Below the pieces are notes generated by a model, which saw only the letters and a program-made list of their open reading frames with translations, was not told where the DNA came from and did no database searches. From an uncultured Clostridia bacterium (GTDB lineage Bacteria; Bacillota; Clostridia; TANB77; CAG-508), in assembly GCA_934167305.1 (NCBI GenBank), contig CAKPKQ010000020.1:1-22829 (forward strand): a DNA stretch of 22,829 nt, written 5' to 3'. This document shows positions 16,192 to 22,829 of this stretch, one piece after another. The first letter of the stretch is position 1. Every line of letters begins with the position of its first letter. The position numbers and the translations under genes were made by a program.

Positions 16192-16755
16192 TTATTCAAA
16201 ATCTTCTAGCACACTATTAAGTTCCATATTTCCAATTGCTTCAATTCCACTTTTAACTTTTTCTAAATCAATTTCAGTTAAATATCTTGTTTGTATCTCA
16301 GTATCTTTTTTTAGTGTAATTTTACCTTTTTCATCTATATTATATATTCCCAATACTCCATTATGTTCTTTAACTAAATAGTGTTGATCACAAAAACCAC
16401 TTTCTTCTTTATAAATAGTAATTTCTCCTGGTGAAAAACTGTCAATCGTCCATTTTTTATAATAATTTTGCACATCTTCTCTACTTTTGTTTATAAGTTG
16501 TTCTGGCACATCAACAGTGTCTTTTAATAAATGATCACAACCTGTATAATATACCTTTTGAAGTATTTTAGCATTTGGTGACACCTTTTCTTCTATAGAG
16601 GCTGTATAAATTGTAGCAGTATTTTCTTCTGCTAATTTCTTATCTTGTACTGTATTGATTTGATCTGTTTTGTTTTTATTATAAACAGAAACACCTAAAA
16701 CTACTCCCATTATCAATAAAAACAAAGCTAATGCAATAATCCATCCTTTTCTCAT
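16192..16755 (-). CDS. BofC-like protein (BofC C-terminal domain)
   Basis: This 187-residue protein has an N-terminal membrane or signal helix ('GWIIALALFLLIMGVVLGVSV', residues 4-24) and an exported domain. Its C-terminal half resembles the BofC C-terminal domain: 'HNGVLGIYNIDEKGKITLKKDTEIQTRYL' followed by 'LEKVKSGIEAIGNMELNSVLEDFE'. In B. subtilis BofC is a forespore protein that restrains the SpoIVB protease, which triggers sigma-K activation. A perfect sigma-G promoter directly upstream supports forespore expression. It is a single gene converging on pgsA. The domain call rests on pattern recognition and is moderately sure. Confidence 0.65.
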   Translation of the reverse strand: MRKGWIIALALFLLIMGVVLGVSVYNKNKTDQINTVQDKKLAEENTATIYTASIEEKVSPNAKILQKVYYTGCDHLLKDTVDVPEQLINKSREDVQNYYKKWTIDSFSPGEITIYKEESGFCDQHYLVKEHNGVLGIYNIDEKGKITLKKDTEIQTRYLTEIDLEKVKSGIEAIGNMELNSVLEDFE

Positions 16756-16786
16756 GCCATATCAGTCCTTTTTAATAATTTAATAC

Positions 16787-16816
16787 TAGTATGAGATTTT
16801 TTGGAAATTTTATTCA
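16787..16816 (-). promoter_or_regulatory. Sigma-G promoter of the BofC-like gene
   Basis: On the minus strand, TGAATA (16816-16811), exactly 17 bases and CATACTA (16793-16787) match the B. subtilis sigma-G consensus at every position. The start codon follows about 30 bases downstream. This ties the gene to the sigG encoded at 732-1502 in the same window. Confidence 0.8.
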
Positions 16817-16846
16817 ATAAAGTACAAATCTATTTAAATATTGTTT

Positions 16847-17887
16847 TTATAAAACAATGTAATTATATGCACAAGCACGAATTAAACGATTTGTAATAGC
16901 AAGTCCTAAACCTTTGCTTCCAACCCCTTCAATAATTATTAAATCTATATCTTGTTTATCAGCTTTTCTCAAAAATGTAAATATATTTTTTGCAACATCT
17001 TCTAAGCTATTACCCATATTCCACTTGTTTTTTGCTATATATTTATCAATATGTTCATTTTTAGCTAAAACCAAAACATTTTCATTTTGTTTAGTTAACT
17101 CATTAATTTTATTAATCATTTTATCTGCATTTTCACTATACACCATCATACACTTTGTATTTGGTGCATAATGCTTATATTTCATACCAGGAGATGCCAC
17201 AACTTCATCCTTTTGTACCTGACCTAACACATTTTTATCAACTTTAACCTGATTTGCAACCATTTCCAGTTGCTCTTTTGTTATTTTTCCTGGCCTAAGT
17301 ATATTAATATTATCTCCATCAACTTTAATAACAGTTGACTCTAGGCCTATATCTGTTGAACCACCATCTAATATATATGAAACTTTTCCATCTAACTCTT
17401 CTATAATGTCTTCAACATTAGTCCCACTTGGCTTACCAGAAACATTTGCACTTGGAGCTGCAATTGGCACCCCTGACAATTCTATTAGTTCTTTCGCAAT
17501 TAGATTGCTAGGCATTCTAATTCCTACAGTATCCAAATTTGCTGTTACAACATTCGGAATGATTTCATTACTCTTACGATTAAATATTATTGTAAGTGGA
17601 CCTGGCCAAAAATTTTCTATTAGTCTTTTTTCTAATTCTGTTACTTCTGAAACTATTTTTTCTACCATCTCCATATTCGAAACATGCACAATTAAAGGGT
17701 TATCTTGTGCCCTACCTTTTGCAATAAATATTTTCTTTACTGCCTCTGCGTCTAAAGCATTTGCTCCTATTCCATATACAGTTTCTGTAGGAAATAAAAC
17801 TAAATTTCCATTTTTTATTTCATTTGCTGCTTCTTGTATTTCATCTTTTTTTATTTCATTTGTTTGATCTGAATATTTTGATAACAT
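16847..17887 (-). CDS. ywlC: L-threonylcarbamoyladenylate synthase (Sua5/YwlC)
   Basis: The enzyme makes threonylcarbamoyl-AMP from threonine, bicarbonate and ATP, the first step of the t6A37 modification of ANN-decoding tRNAs. The YrdC domain is clear: 'LVLFPTETVYGIGANALD', the catalytic 'FIAKGRAQDNPLIVHV', 'FWPGPLTIIF' and 'VGIRMPSN...APSANVSGKPSG', with 'LESTVI' and 'ILRPGKI' at its end (about residue 215). A C-terminal Sua5 domain follows, with the linker 'ASPGMKYKHYAPNTKCMMVY' and 'GLGLAITNRLIRAC'. It is therefore the long Sua5 form (346 residues). AAGGAAG precedes the ATG. It lies 49 bases downstream of the restored comEC stop. Confidence 0.94.
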   Translation of the reverse strand: MLSKYSDQTNEIKKDEIQEAANEIKNGNLVLFPTETVYGIGANALDAEAVKKIFIAKGRAQDNPLIVHVSNMEMVEKIVSEVTELEKRLIENFWPGPLTIIFNRKSNEIIPNVVTANLDTVGIRMPSNLIAKELIELSGVPIAAPSANVSGKPSGTNVEDIIEELDGKVSYILDGGSTDIGLESTVIKVDGDNINILRPGKITKEQLEMVANQVKVDKNVLGQVQKDEVVASPGMKYKHYAPNTKCMMVYSENADKMINKINELTKQNENVLVLAKNEHIDKYIAKNKWNMGNSLEDVAKNIFTFLRKADKQDIDLIIIEGVGSKGLGLAITNRLIRACAYNYIVL

Positions 17888-17936
17888 ACTTTTACTTCCT
17901 TCTTATATTTTTCTTATATATTATACTACTTTTAGG

Positions 17937-20385
17937 CTATTTTTCAATATCTAACCATTTATTAACTTTTGCCTTATTATTTTTTATAACAATAGTTATT
18001 TCTCCATATAAATCAGTTCTATATATTTCACAACCGTAAATTTTCTAATCTTTCAATTACTCCATCATTTGGATGTCCAAAAGTATTTTTTTCTCCTACT
18101 CCAATAAGTGCTATCTCAGGTTTTACCTCATCTAAGAACTGTTGAATCGATGAACTTTTTGAGCCATGATGTGCAACTTTTAATATATTTGCTTGAAGTT
18201 TATTTGTATCTTTATATTTACGTATTAGCCTTTCCTCTGCAATCTTTTCAATATCTCCTGTAAGTAATATGCTATACTCTTTATACCAAAATTTTGTCAC
18301 AATTGAATTATTATTCAATATATTTTGTTTTATCAAATCTGTTTCTGGGTATAACACTTCAAAGCTACAATCCTTATCTATCTTAAGCCTATCGCCTGCT
18401 TTTACTGTAATAACATTAACTTTTTTTAATTTTACGAGTTTTGAAAATTTTTCAAAATTTTCACTCTCCTTGCCCTGCTCACCAATAATTACATTTTTCA
18501 CTTTTATATTTTCTAAAACAGTTAATAAGCCTTGACAATGGTCAGAATCAAAATGTGTAAATAAAATATAATCTATACTCAAAATTGATTTGTTTAATAA
18601 ATATGGAAGCAAAGTTTGTTCTCCAACATCAAATGAGCCAAACTCACTTCCTCCACCATCAATCAAAACTTTCTTTTTGCTTGGTGTTACAATCAACATG
18701 CTATCCCCTTGTCCCACATCAATAAAATGAATTTCAGTTTTATTTATCGGAATAAAAGTAAGTAAATATGGTATTATAACCAGAATCACACAAAATGCAA
18801 TTAATTTCTTATAATTCTTCAACATGTGTGGATAAATTATTTGAAGTTTATCTTTAAAAAAATAAATTATAATAATAAAATAATAAATTATAATTTGCCA
18901 TATTTTAGGTGTTGGCATCAAAACTTTCGAAAATGGCATTTTGCTTGACAGCTCTGCAATCAAAATAAATATTTTAAGTAATGGCTTTAAAAAAATTGAA
19001 ATCACATATGCAAATGGCGAAATAATTAGAGAAACCATAAAAATCATTCCTAAAATCAAGCATATTCCCATTATTGGAGTTGCTAATAAATTTGAAATTA
19101 TAAATACTAATGAAAGTGAACTAAAATTATATAACATAATTGGTGTAATAACTATATTGGCTGCTAAAGACATTATCATAGTTTGCTCAACATATATTAA
19201 AATTTTATATATGAAAACACTATATTTTTTCTCTTGTTTTTTAGTAACACTTTCTTGTACCTTCATGTCTTTCTTCTTTGTTATTCCTTTTTTCTTTAAT
19301 CTGATATTGTATAACAGTTCGACAAATGTTACTATTCCAATTGTTCCTCCAAATGAAAGCTGAAAACTTATATCTAATAAAGCATAAGGATTAAATAATA
19401 AAATTATAAATGTACTTATTCCTAAATTATTAAATGTATCTGCCTTTCTAAAAATCACTTCAGCTATTAGGTTTAATATTGCCATTATACATGCTCTCGC
19501 AATTGAAGGTGACCCACCTGCCAAAAACATAAAAATCAACAGGAAAAAAATTATAAAAATTTTAGTTATTTTTTTATGAATTTTTAAAAATGTAAGAGCT
19601 GTTGAAATTCCTAGTAAAATGTACGATATATGTGCTCCAGATATTGCCAACATATGTGACAAGCTTGCCTGTCTAAAACTATTTTCTATATTACTACTTA
19701 TCCCACTTTTTTCTCCCAATAGTAACCCAATACACAATCCCCCTTCATTTTTCGGCAATATTTTATATGTTTTTTCTATTAATATATTTCTAAGATTTGT
19801 AATTATTTTATAAAACATGTTGCCTTTATTTTTTCCAACAACTTTTATATTTTCTTTTTGAGCCATTACACTACCAGCTATTTTTTTAGTTTTTAGGTAT
19901 TGACTATAATCAAAACATCCCTCATTTCTCGCTGTATAAGGTGCCTCAAATTTTGAGCTGAATATTATCTCATCTCCAAGCTCAAGCCCTATATCATCTT
20001 TTTCTCCTTTTATATCACATAAAACTTTAAATTTTTCTTTTTTAAAACCTTTATCATTATATATTTTCCATACTTGTATTTCATATGCTGTTTTATATTT
20101 CTTTTGATTACCATTTGAAACAACAACACCCTGTATAGTTATAGTCTGTTTATCATATTTTTTCCACACCTGTTTATAATTTCTTTCCAATAATAATGTA
20201 TAAAAACAAAACAAAGTAAAACATATGCATCCAATTATCACATATTTATCTAGCATTTTCTTTAGTTTTAAAAAAATACACACTAATATCATTAATACAC
20301 ATAACAAAAGGGCTATACTTTTTAAGTATAGCCCTGTTATAATTCCTAAAATTGCACTTATAGAAACAATGTAAAATGGTCTCAT
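17937..20385 (-). CDS. comEC: ComEC/Rec2 DNA internalisation protein, read through a +1 frameshift
   Basis: ComEC is the inner-membrane channel for single-stranded DNA uptake in transformation. An N-terminal membrane part and OB-like region (residues 1-190) lead to the Competence domain with many helices ('LGEKSGI...LSHMLAISGAHISYI'). The C-terminal metallo-beta-lactamase-like domain has 'FIDVGQGDSMLIVTPSKKKVLIDGGG', 'FTHFDSDHCQGL', 'LLTGDIEK' and 'LKVAHHGSKSSS'. After 'HPNDGVIERLENL' the zero frame reads CGG TTG TGA and stops at 18028. Skipping the C at 18036 gives 'GCEIYRTDLYGEITIVIK' and 14 more residues to TAG 17939-17937. This is the usual ComEC ending and fills an otherwise empty gap. 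The restored length is 815 residues. It starts 27 bases after the NlpC/P60 gene; a terminator-like hairpin lies in codons 16-29. Confidence 0.88.
18034..18036 (-). other. CGG +1 frameshift site in comEC
   Basis: The minus-strand sequence is AAT TTA C GGT TGT GAA. Zero-frame codon 784 is CGG, followed by TTG and TGA. Omitting the C (18036) gives GGT and then 31 further codons with the expected 'C-IYRTD--GEI' pattern of the ComEC C-terminus. Confidence 0.8.
20301..20340 (-). terminator. Terminator-like hairpin inside the 5' coding region of comEC
   Basis: GGGCTATACTT pairs with AAGTATAGCCC (20310-20320 with 20324-20334; 3-base loop). Beyond a 3-base bulge the pairing extends through ATAACA/TGTTAT (20301-20306, 20335-20340). 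On the minus strand the core stem is followed by TTTTGTT. The hairpin lies about 45-85 bases inside comEC, and codons there read 'GLYLKSIALLLCV'. It probably terminates transcription from the NlpC/P60 gene upstream, unless comEC is being translated. Confidence 0.6.
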
Positions 20386-20412
20386 AAAAACCTTTCCATA
20401 GTGCCCCTTAAA

Positions 20413-21831
20413 TTATATTAATCTTAGTCCAGAATAAAATCTTCCTTTATAAATTGTTTTAAAGCTAGATATTTCAACAGCATAACATGTTGTTGATGCA
20501 TGAATAAAATTATCATTTCCAAGGTATATTCCGCAATGACCAATACCCACACCTGTTTCATAATCAGTTAAGAAAACTATGTCTCCAACTTCCAAATCAT
20601 TATACTTAGTAATTTGTTTTCCTCTTCCTGATCTATAGTATTGTGCATTTGCACCATGTGCAAGATTTATACCAAAATGTTTATACACATACATAGTAAA
20701 CCCAGAACAGTCAAAAGTTCCATTTGATCCATCTCCGCCATATACATATTTATAGCCTAAATATTTTTTTGCATATGCAACAACATCTGTACCTTTAATT
20801 GTATTTTCGCTCTTCGTTGTTGTTTGCTCACTTTTTTGAGTTGTGAATTCCGTTGTTTTTACTGTCTCATCTGTACCTTTTTTTGATGTATCAACCTCAA
20901 CTTTTTTTTCATTTTCAGTTTCTACATTCTCAGTCCTTGAGGTATTATTTCCTCTTGTTGTTGTCGTTTTTGTATCTGATACAAATTCCTTTGATACATA
21001 ACCTGTTGTACTTCCACTTTTTACCTTATACCATCCATCTTCTTCTCCAATTATAGTTAATTGAGAATTAAGTGATAATACTTTAAGTATACTATAACTT
21101 GTTCCTGCTCCTTTTCTCATATTTACTGAGCTTTCACTTATATATGCAGTTTTTTCTTGGTATGTTTCTGTAGAAGTTTTTTCATCATTATTGTTATTAC
21201 TAGATGCTGGCTCCTCTTTTGAATTTTCCAATAAATCAGTTCTTATCCATCCGCAATTATAATCTGTTTGTATATATGACCATCCAATTGTATCACTTAA
21301 TAATATTACATTTTTACCTTTTTTTACATTTTCAATGCTACTTGCATAAATTAATGGTAATATTTTAATATTAGCATCTTGTTTTAATTTTTTATAAATC
21401 ACTACATTACTTTCTTGACTACTACTTGTTGTTTCATTTGCAGAAGTATTTGATGAACTAGTATTTTCCTTAATGTTTGTTGTATTGTCTGTTGTATTAT
21501 TTTCTGTAGTATTGTTTTCCGTTGTGTTATTTTCTGTATTTTTTTCGCTTGTTGTATCTTCATTTATTATTTTAACATAGTCTTTACTTACATAACCAGT
21601 ATAAGATTTATACTTAATTTTGTACCAGTTTCCTTCTTCCCCTAACATTTCACATTCTACACCCTTAAATAGCATAGCAACTACCTTAGAATCAGTTGAA
21701 GGACTTTTTCTTACATTTAAAGTATCTCCTGTTACTTTTAATGTTGTTGCAGCTTTTGATATAGTTGAAATCGTTATAAAGCATACTGCCGTAAGCATTA
21801 AAGTTACAAATATTTTTTTAAAATTCTTCAT
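20413..21831 (-). CDS. Secreted SH3-domain NlpC/P60 peptidoglycan endopeptidase
   Basis: A signal peptide ('KKIFVTLMLTAVCFITISTISKAA', about residues 4-28) shows export. Two clear bacterial SH3 domains follow ('LNVRKSPSTDSKVV...GYVSKDYV' about 30-90; 'VNMRKGAGTSYSILKVL...GYVSKEFV' about 235-290), with a more divergent one between them. Linkers are Thr/Asn/Ser-rich. The C-terminal NlpC/P60 domain (about 350-472) has Cys375 in 'TFDCSGF', His432 in 'GHCGIYLG' and His444 in 'FIHAST', the Cys-His-His triad. The enzyme should cut cell-wall peptides. I chose ATG 21831 (472 residues) with GGAGAG upstream. A longer in-frame ATG at 21945 precedes the promoter and is not used. Confidence 0.9.
   Translation of the reverse strand: MKNFKKIFVTLMLTAVCFITISTISKAATTLKVTGDTLNVRKSPSTDSKVVAMLFKGVECEMLGEEGNWYKIKYKSYTGYVSKDYVKIINEDTTSEKNTENNTTENNTTENNTTDNTTNIKENTSSSNTSANETTSSSQESNVVIYKKLKQDANIKILPLIYASSIENVKKGKNVILLSDTIGWSYIQTDYNCGWIRTDLLENSKEEPASSNNNNDEKTSTETYQEKTAYISESSVNMRKGAGTSYSILKVLSLNSQLTIIGEEDGWYKVKSGSTTGYVSKEFVSDTKTTTTRGNNTSRTENVETENEKKVEVDTSKKGTDETVKTTEFTTQKSEQTTTKSENTIKGTDVVAYAKKYLGYKYVYGGDGSNGTFDCSGFTMYVYKHFGINLAHGANAQYYRSGRGKQITKYNDLEVGDIVFLTDYETGVGIGHCGIYLGNDNFIHASTTCYAVEISSFKTIYKGRFYSGLRLI
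21457..21537 (-). repeat. Low-complexity Asn-Thr-Glu repeat in the NlpC/P60 linker
   Basis: Codons for 'TENN', 'TTENN', 'TTENN', 'TTDN' repeat in tandem between the first and second SH3 modules. Such a repeat is prone to length change by slippage. It is a flexible linker, expected in secreted wall hydrolases. Confidence 0.6.
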
Positions 21832-21892
21832 TAAAAGAACTCTCCTTTTTTCTACAAATATCACTATAAATTTTGTTCTTTGGTACGTGTAT

Positions 21893-21921
21893 AGTATATA
21901 ATTAAAGTCTAAAAATGTCAA
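21893..21921 (-). promoter_or_regulatory. Promoter of the NlpC/P60 gene
   Basis: On the minus strand, TTGACA (21921-21916), exactly 17 bases and TATACT (21898-21893) form a near-consensus sigma-A promoter. The predicted start near 21886 gives a 55-base leader to ATG 21831. Confidence 0.75.
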
Positions 21922-21980
21922 TAAAAAATATATGTTTATGTACATTTTTCGTAGATAAAAGTGTTAATCTATACAAATGC

Positions 21981-22020
21981 AAAAAGCAAGGTTTTACAAT
22001 TTCTTGTAACCCTTGCCTTT
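21981..22020 (-). terminator. Terminator after tuf
   Basis: On the minus strand, GCAAGG and TTACAA pair with TTGTAA and CCTTGC around a GAAA-type loop with a small internal bulge. TTTTTG follows. It lies 21 bases past the tuf stop. Confidence 0.75.
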
Positions 22021-22040
22021 TCTATATTACATAATTTAAA

Positions 22041-22829
22041 TTAAGCAATAATTTCAGATACAACACCTGAACCTACTGTACGTCCACCTTCACGAATAGC
22101 GAATCTTAATCCGTTTTCGATAGCAATTGGAGTGATAAGTTCGATTGTCATATCAACGTTATCTCCTGGCATAACCATTTCTGTTCCAGCTTGTAATTCG
22201 ATAACACCTGTAACGTCTGTTGTTCTGAAGTAGAATTGTGGTCTATATCCATTAAAGAATGGAGTATGACGTCCACCTTCTTCTTTAGTTAGAACGTATA
22301 CTTGTGCTTTGAATTTTGTATGTGGATGAATTGTTCCAGGTTTTGCTAATACTTGACCTCTTTCAACTTCGTTTCTTTGTATACCTCTTAATAAGATACC
22401 AACGTTATCTCCAGCTTCAGCTTGGTCTAATGTTTTTCTAAACATTTCAACACCTGTAACAACTGTTTTCTTAGATTCTTTAGCTAAACCAACAATTTCA
22501 ACTTCGTCTTGAAGTTTTACTTGTCCTCTTTCAACTCTACCAGTAACAACTGTACCTCTACCACTGATTGTCATAACGTCTTCAATTGGCATTAAGAATG
22601 GTTGGTCAACTGGTCTATCTGGTGTTGGGATATAGCTATCAACAGCATCCATAAGTTCTTTAATTGGAGCATATACAGGATCATTAGGATCTGTAGATGT
22701 ACTTTCTAGAACTTTTAATGATGAACCTTTGATAATTGGAATCTCGTCACCTGGGAAATCATAGCTTGATAATAAGTCTCTAACTTCCATTTCAACTAAT
22801 TCTAATAATTCTGGATCATCAACCATATC
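22041..22829 (-). CDS. tuf: Elongation factor Tu, partial (3' part)
   Basis: EF-Tu brings aminoacyl-tRNA to the ribosome. The window holds the last 263 codons; the 5' part, with the P-loop and most of the GTPase domain, lies beyond the right edge. Visible parts are the end of the G domain ('EIPIIKGSSLKVLE'), domain 2 ('PIEDVMTISGRGTVVTGRVERGQV') and domain 3 ('KFKAQVYVLTKEEGGRHTPF', 'YRPQFYFRTTDVTG', 'RFAIREGGRTVGSGVV'). Its base composition is less AT-rich than the neighbours', as usual for this highly expressed gene. It is followed by a strong terminator. Confidence 0.97.
   Translation of the reverse strand, partial: DMVDDPELLELVEMEVRDLLSSYDFPGDEIPIIKGSSLKVLESTSTDPNDPVYAPIKELMDAVDSYIPTPDRPVDQPFLMPIEDVMTISGRGTVVTGRVERGQVKLQDEVEIVGLAKESKKTVVTGVEMFRKTLDQAEAGDNVGILLRGIQRNEVERGQVLAKPGTIHPHTKFKAQVYVLTKEEGGRHTPFFNGYRPQFYFRTTDVTGVIELQAGTEMVMPGDNVDMTIELITPIAIENGLRFAIREGGRTVGSGVVSEIIA

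Noticed and set aside
21457..21537. Short tandem repeat as a CRISPR or mobile element
   Set aside because: It encodes an Asn-Thr-Glu linker in frame inside a secreted protein, with no spacers or terminal repeats.
21832..21945. 38-residue N-terminal extension of the NlpC/P60 protein
   Set aside because: It spans the TTGACA/TATACT promoter; ATG 21831 has a good ribosome site and a normal signal peptide.

Overview
The window is very AT-rich, and its gene content is that of an anaerobic, endospore-forming Bacillota (Clostridia-type) chromosome. It carries the division cluster ftsQ/divIB - ylxW-like - ylxX-like - sbp - ftsA - ftsZ, then spoIIGA - sigE - sigG - ylmC, in the same order as Bacillus/Clostridium. 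All housekeeping genes look like ordinary core genes. I see no phage, insertion sequence, CRISPR array, tRNA or rRNA.

Layout, left to right. Positions 1-357 hold no gene, but carry two good sigma-A-type promoters firing leftward out of the window. From 358 to 10154 everything is on the minus strand: ylmC, sigG, sigE, spoIIGA, ftsZ, ftsA, sbp, two DUF881 proteins, ftsQ and murA. Next, still on the minus strand, come topB and a membrane-anchored DUF3298/RsiV-like protein. A divergent plus-strand pair follows: a ClpE/ClpC-type AAA+ unfoldase and pgsA. The remaining minus-strand genes are a BofC-like protein behind a perfect sigma-G promoter, the Sua5/YwlC tRNA threonylcarbamoylation enzyme, comEC, a secreted SH3-NlpC/P60 hydrolase and the 3' part of tuf.

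The most remarkable feature is a repeated break in reading frame. Three genes (spoIIGA, sigE, comEC) are each interrupted by one extra base, and all three interruptions have the same form. The zero frame runs into an in-frame CGG codon. If the C is skipped (+1), the next codon is GGA or GGU (glycine), and the rest of the protein follows in the family's expected sequence: the HTH of SigE, the membrane domain and protease of SpoIIGA, and the ComEC C-terminus. Reading through the window by eye, I found no other in-frame CGG in any gene. About 35 other CGG triplets in coding sense all straddle two codons. The other five arginine codons are in use. This is not what random sequencing error or random gene decay looks like. 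It suggests programmed +1 frameshifting (or four-base CGGW decoding as Gly) at CGG, possibly because CGG is an unassigned or starved codon in this lineage. Both genes of the spoIIG operon, which starts the mother-cell sporulation programme, and the DNA-uptake channel gene depend on it.

Secondary points of interest are a strong terminator-like hairpin inside the start of comEC, a palindromic sigG leader, a palindrome overlapping a possible ftsQ promoter, and an operator-like inverted repeat at the left end.
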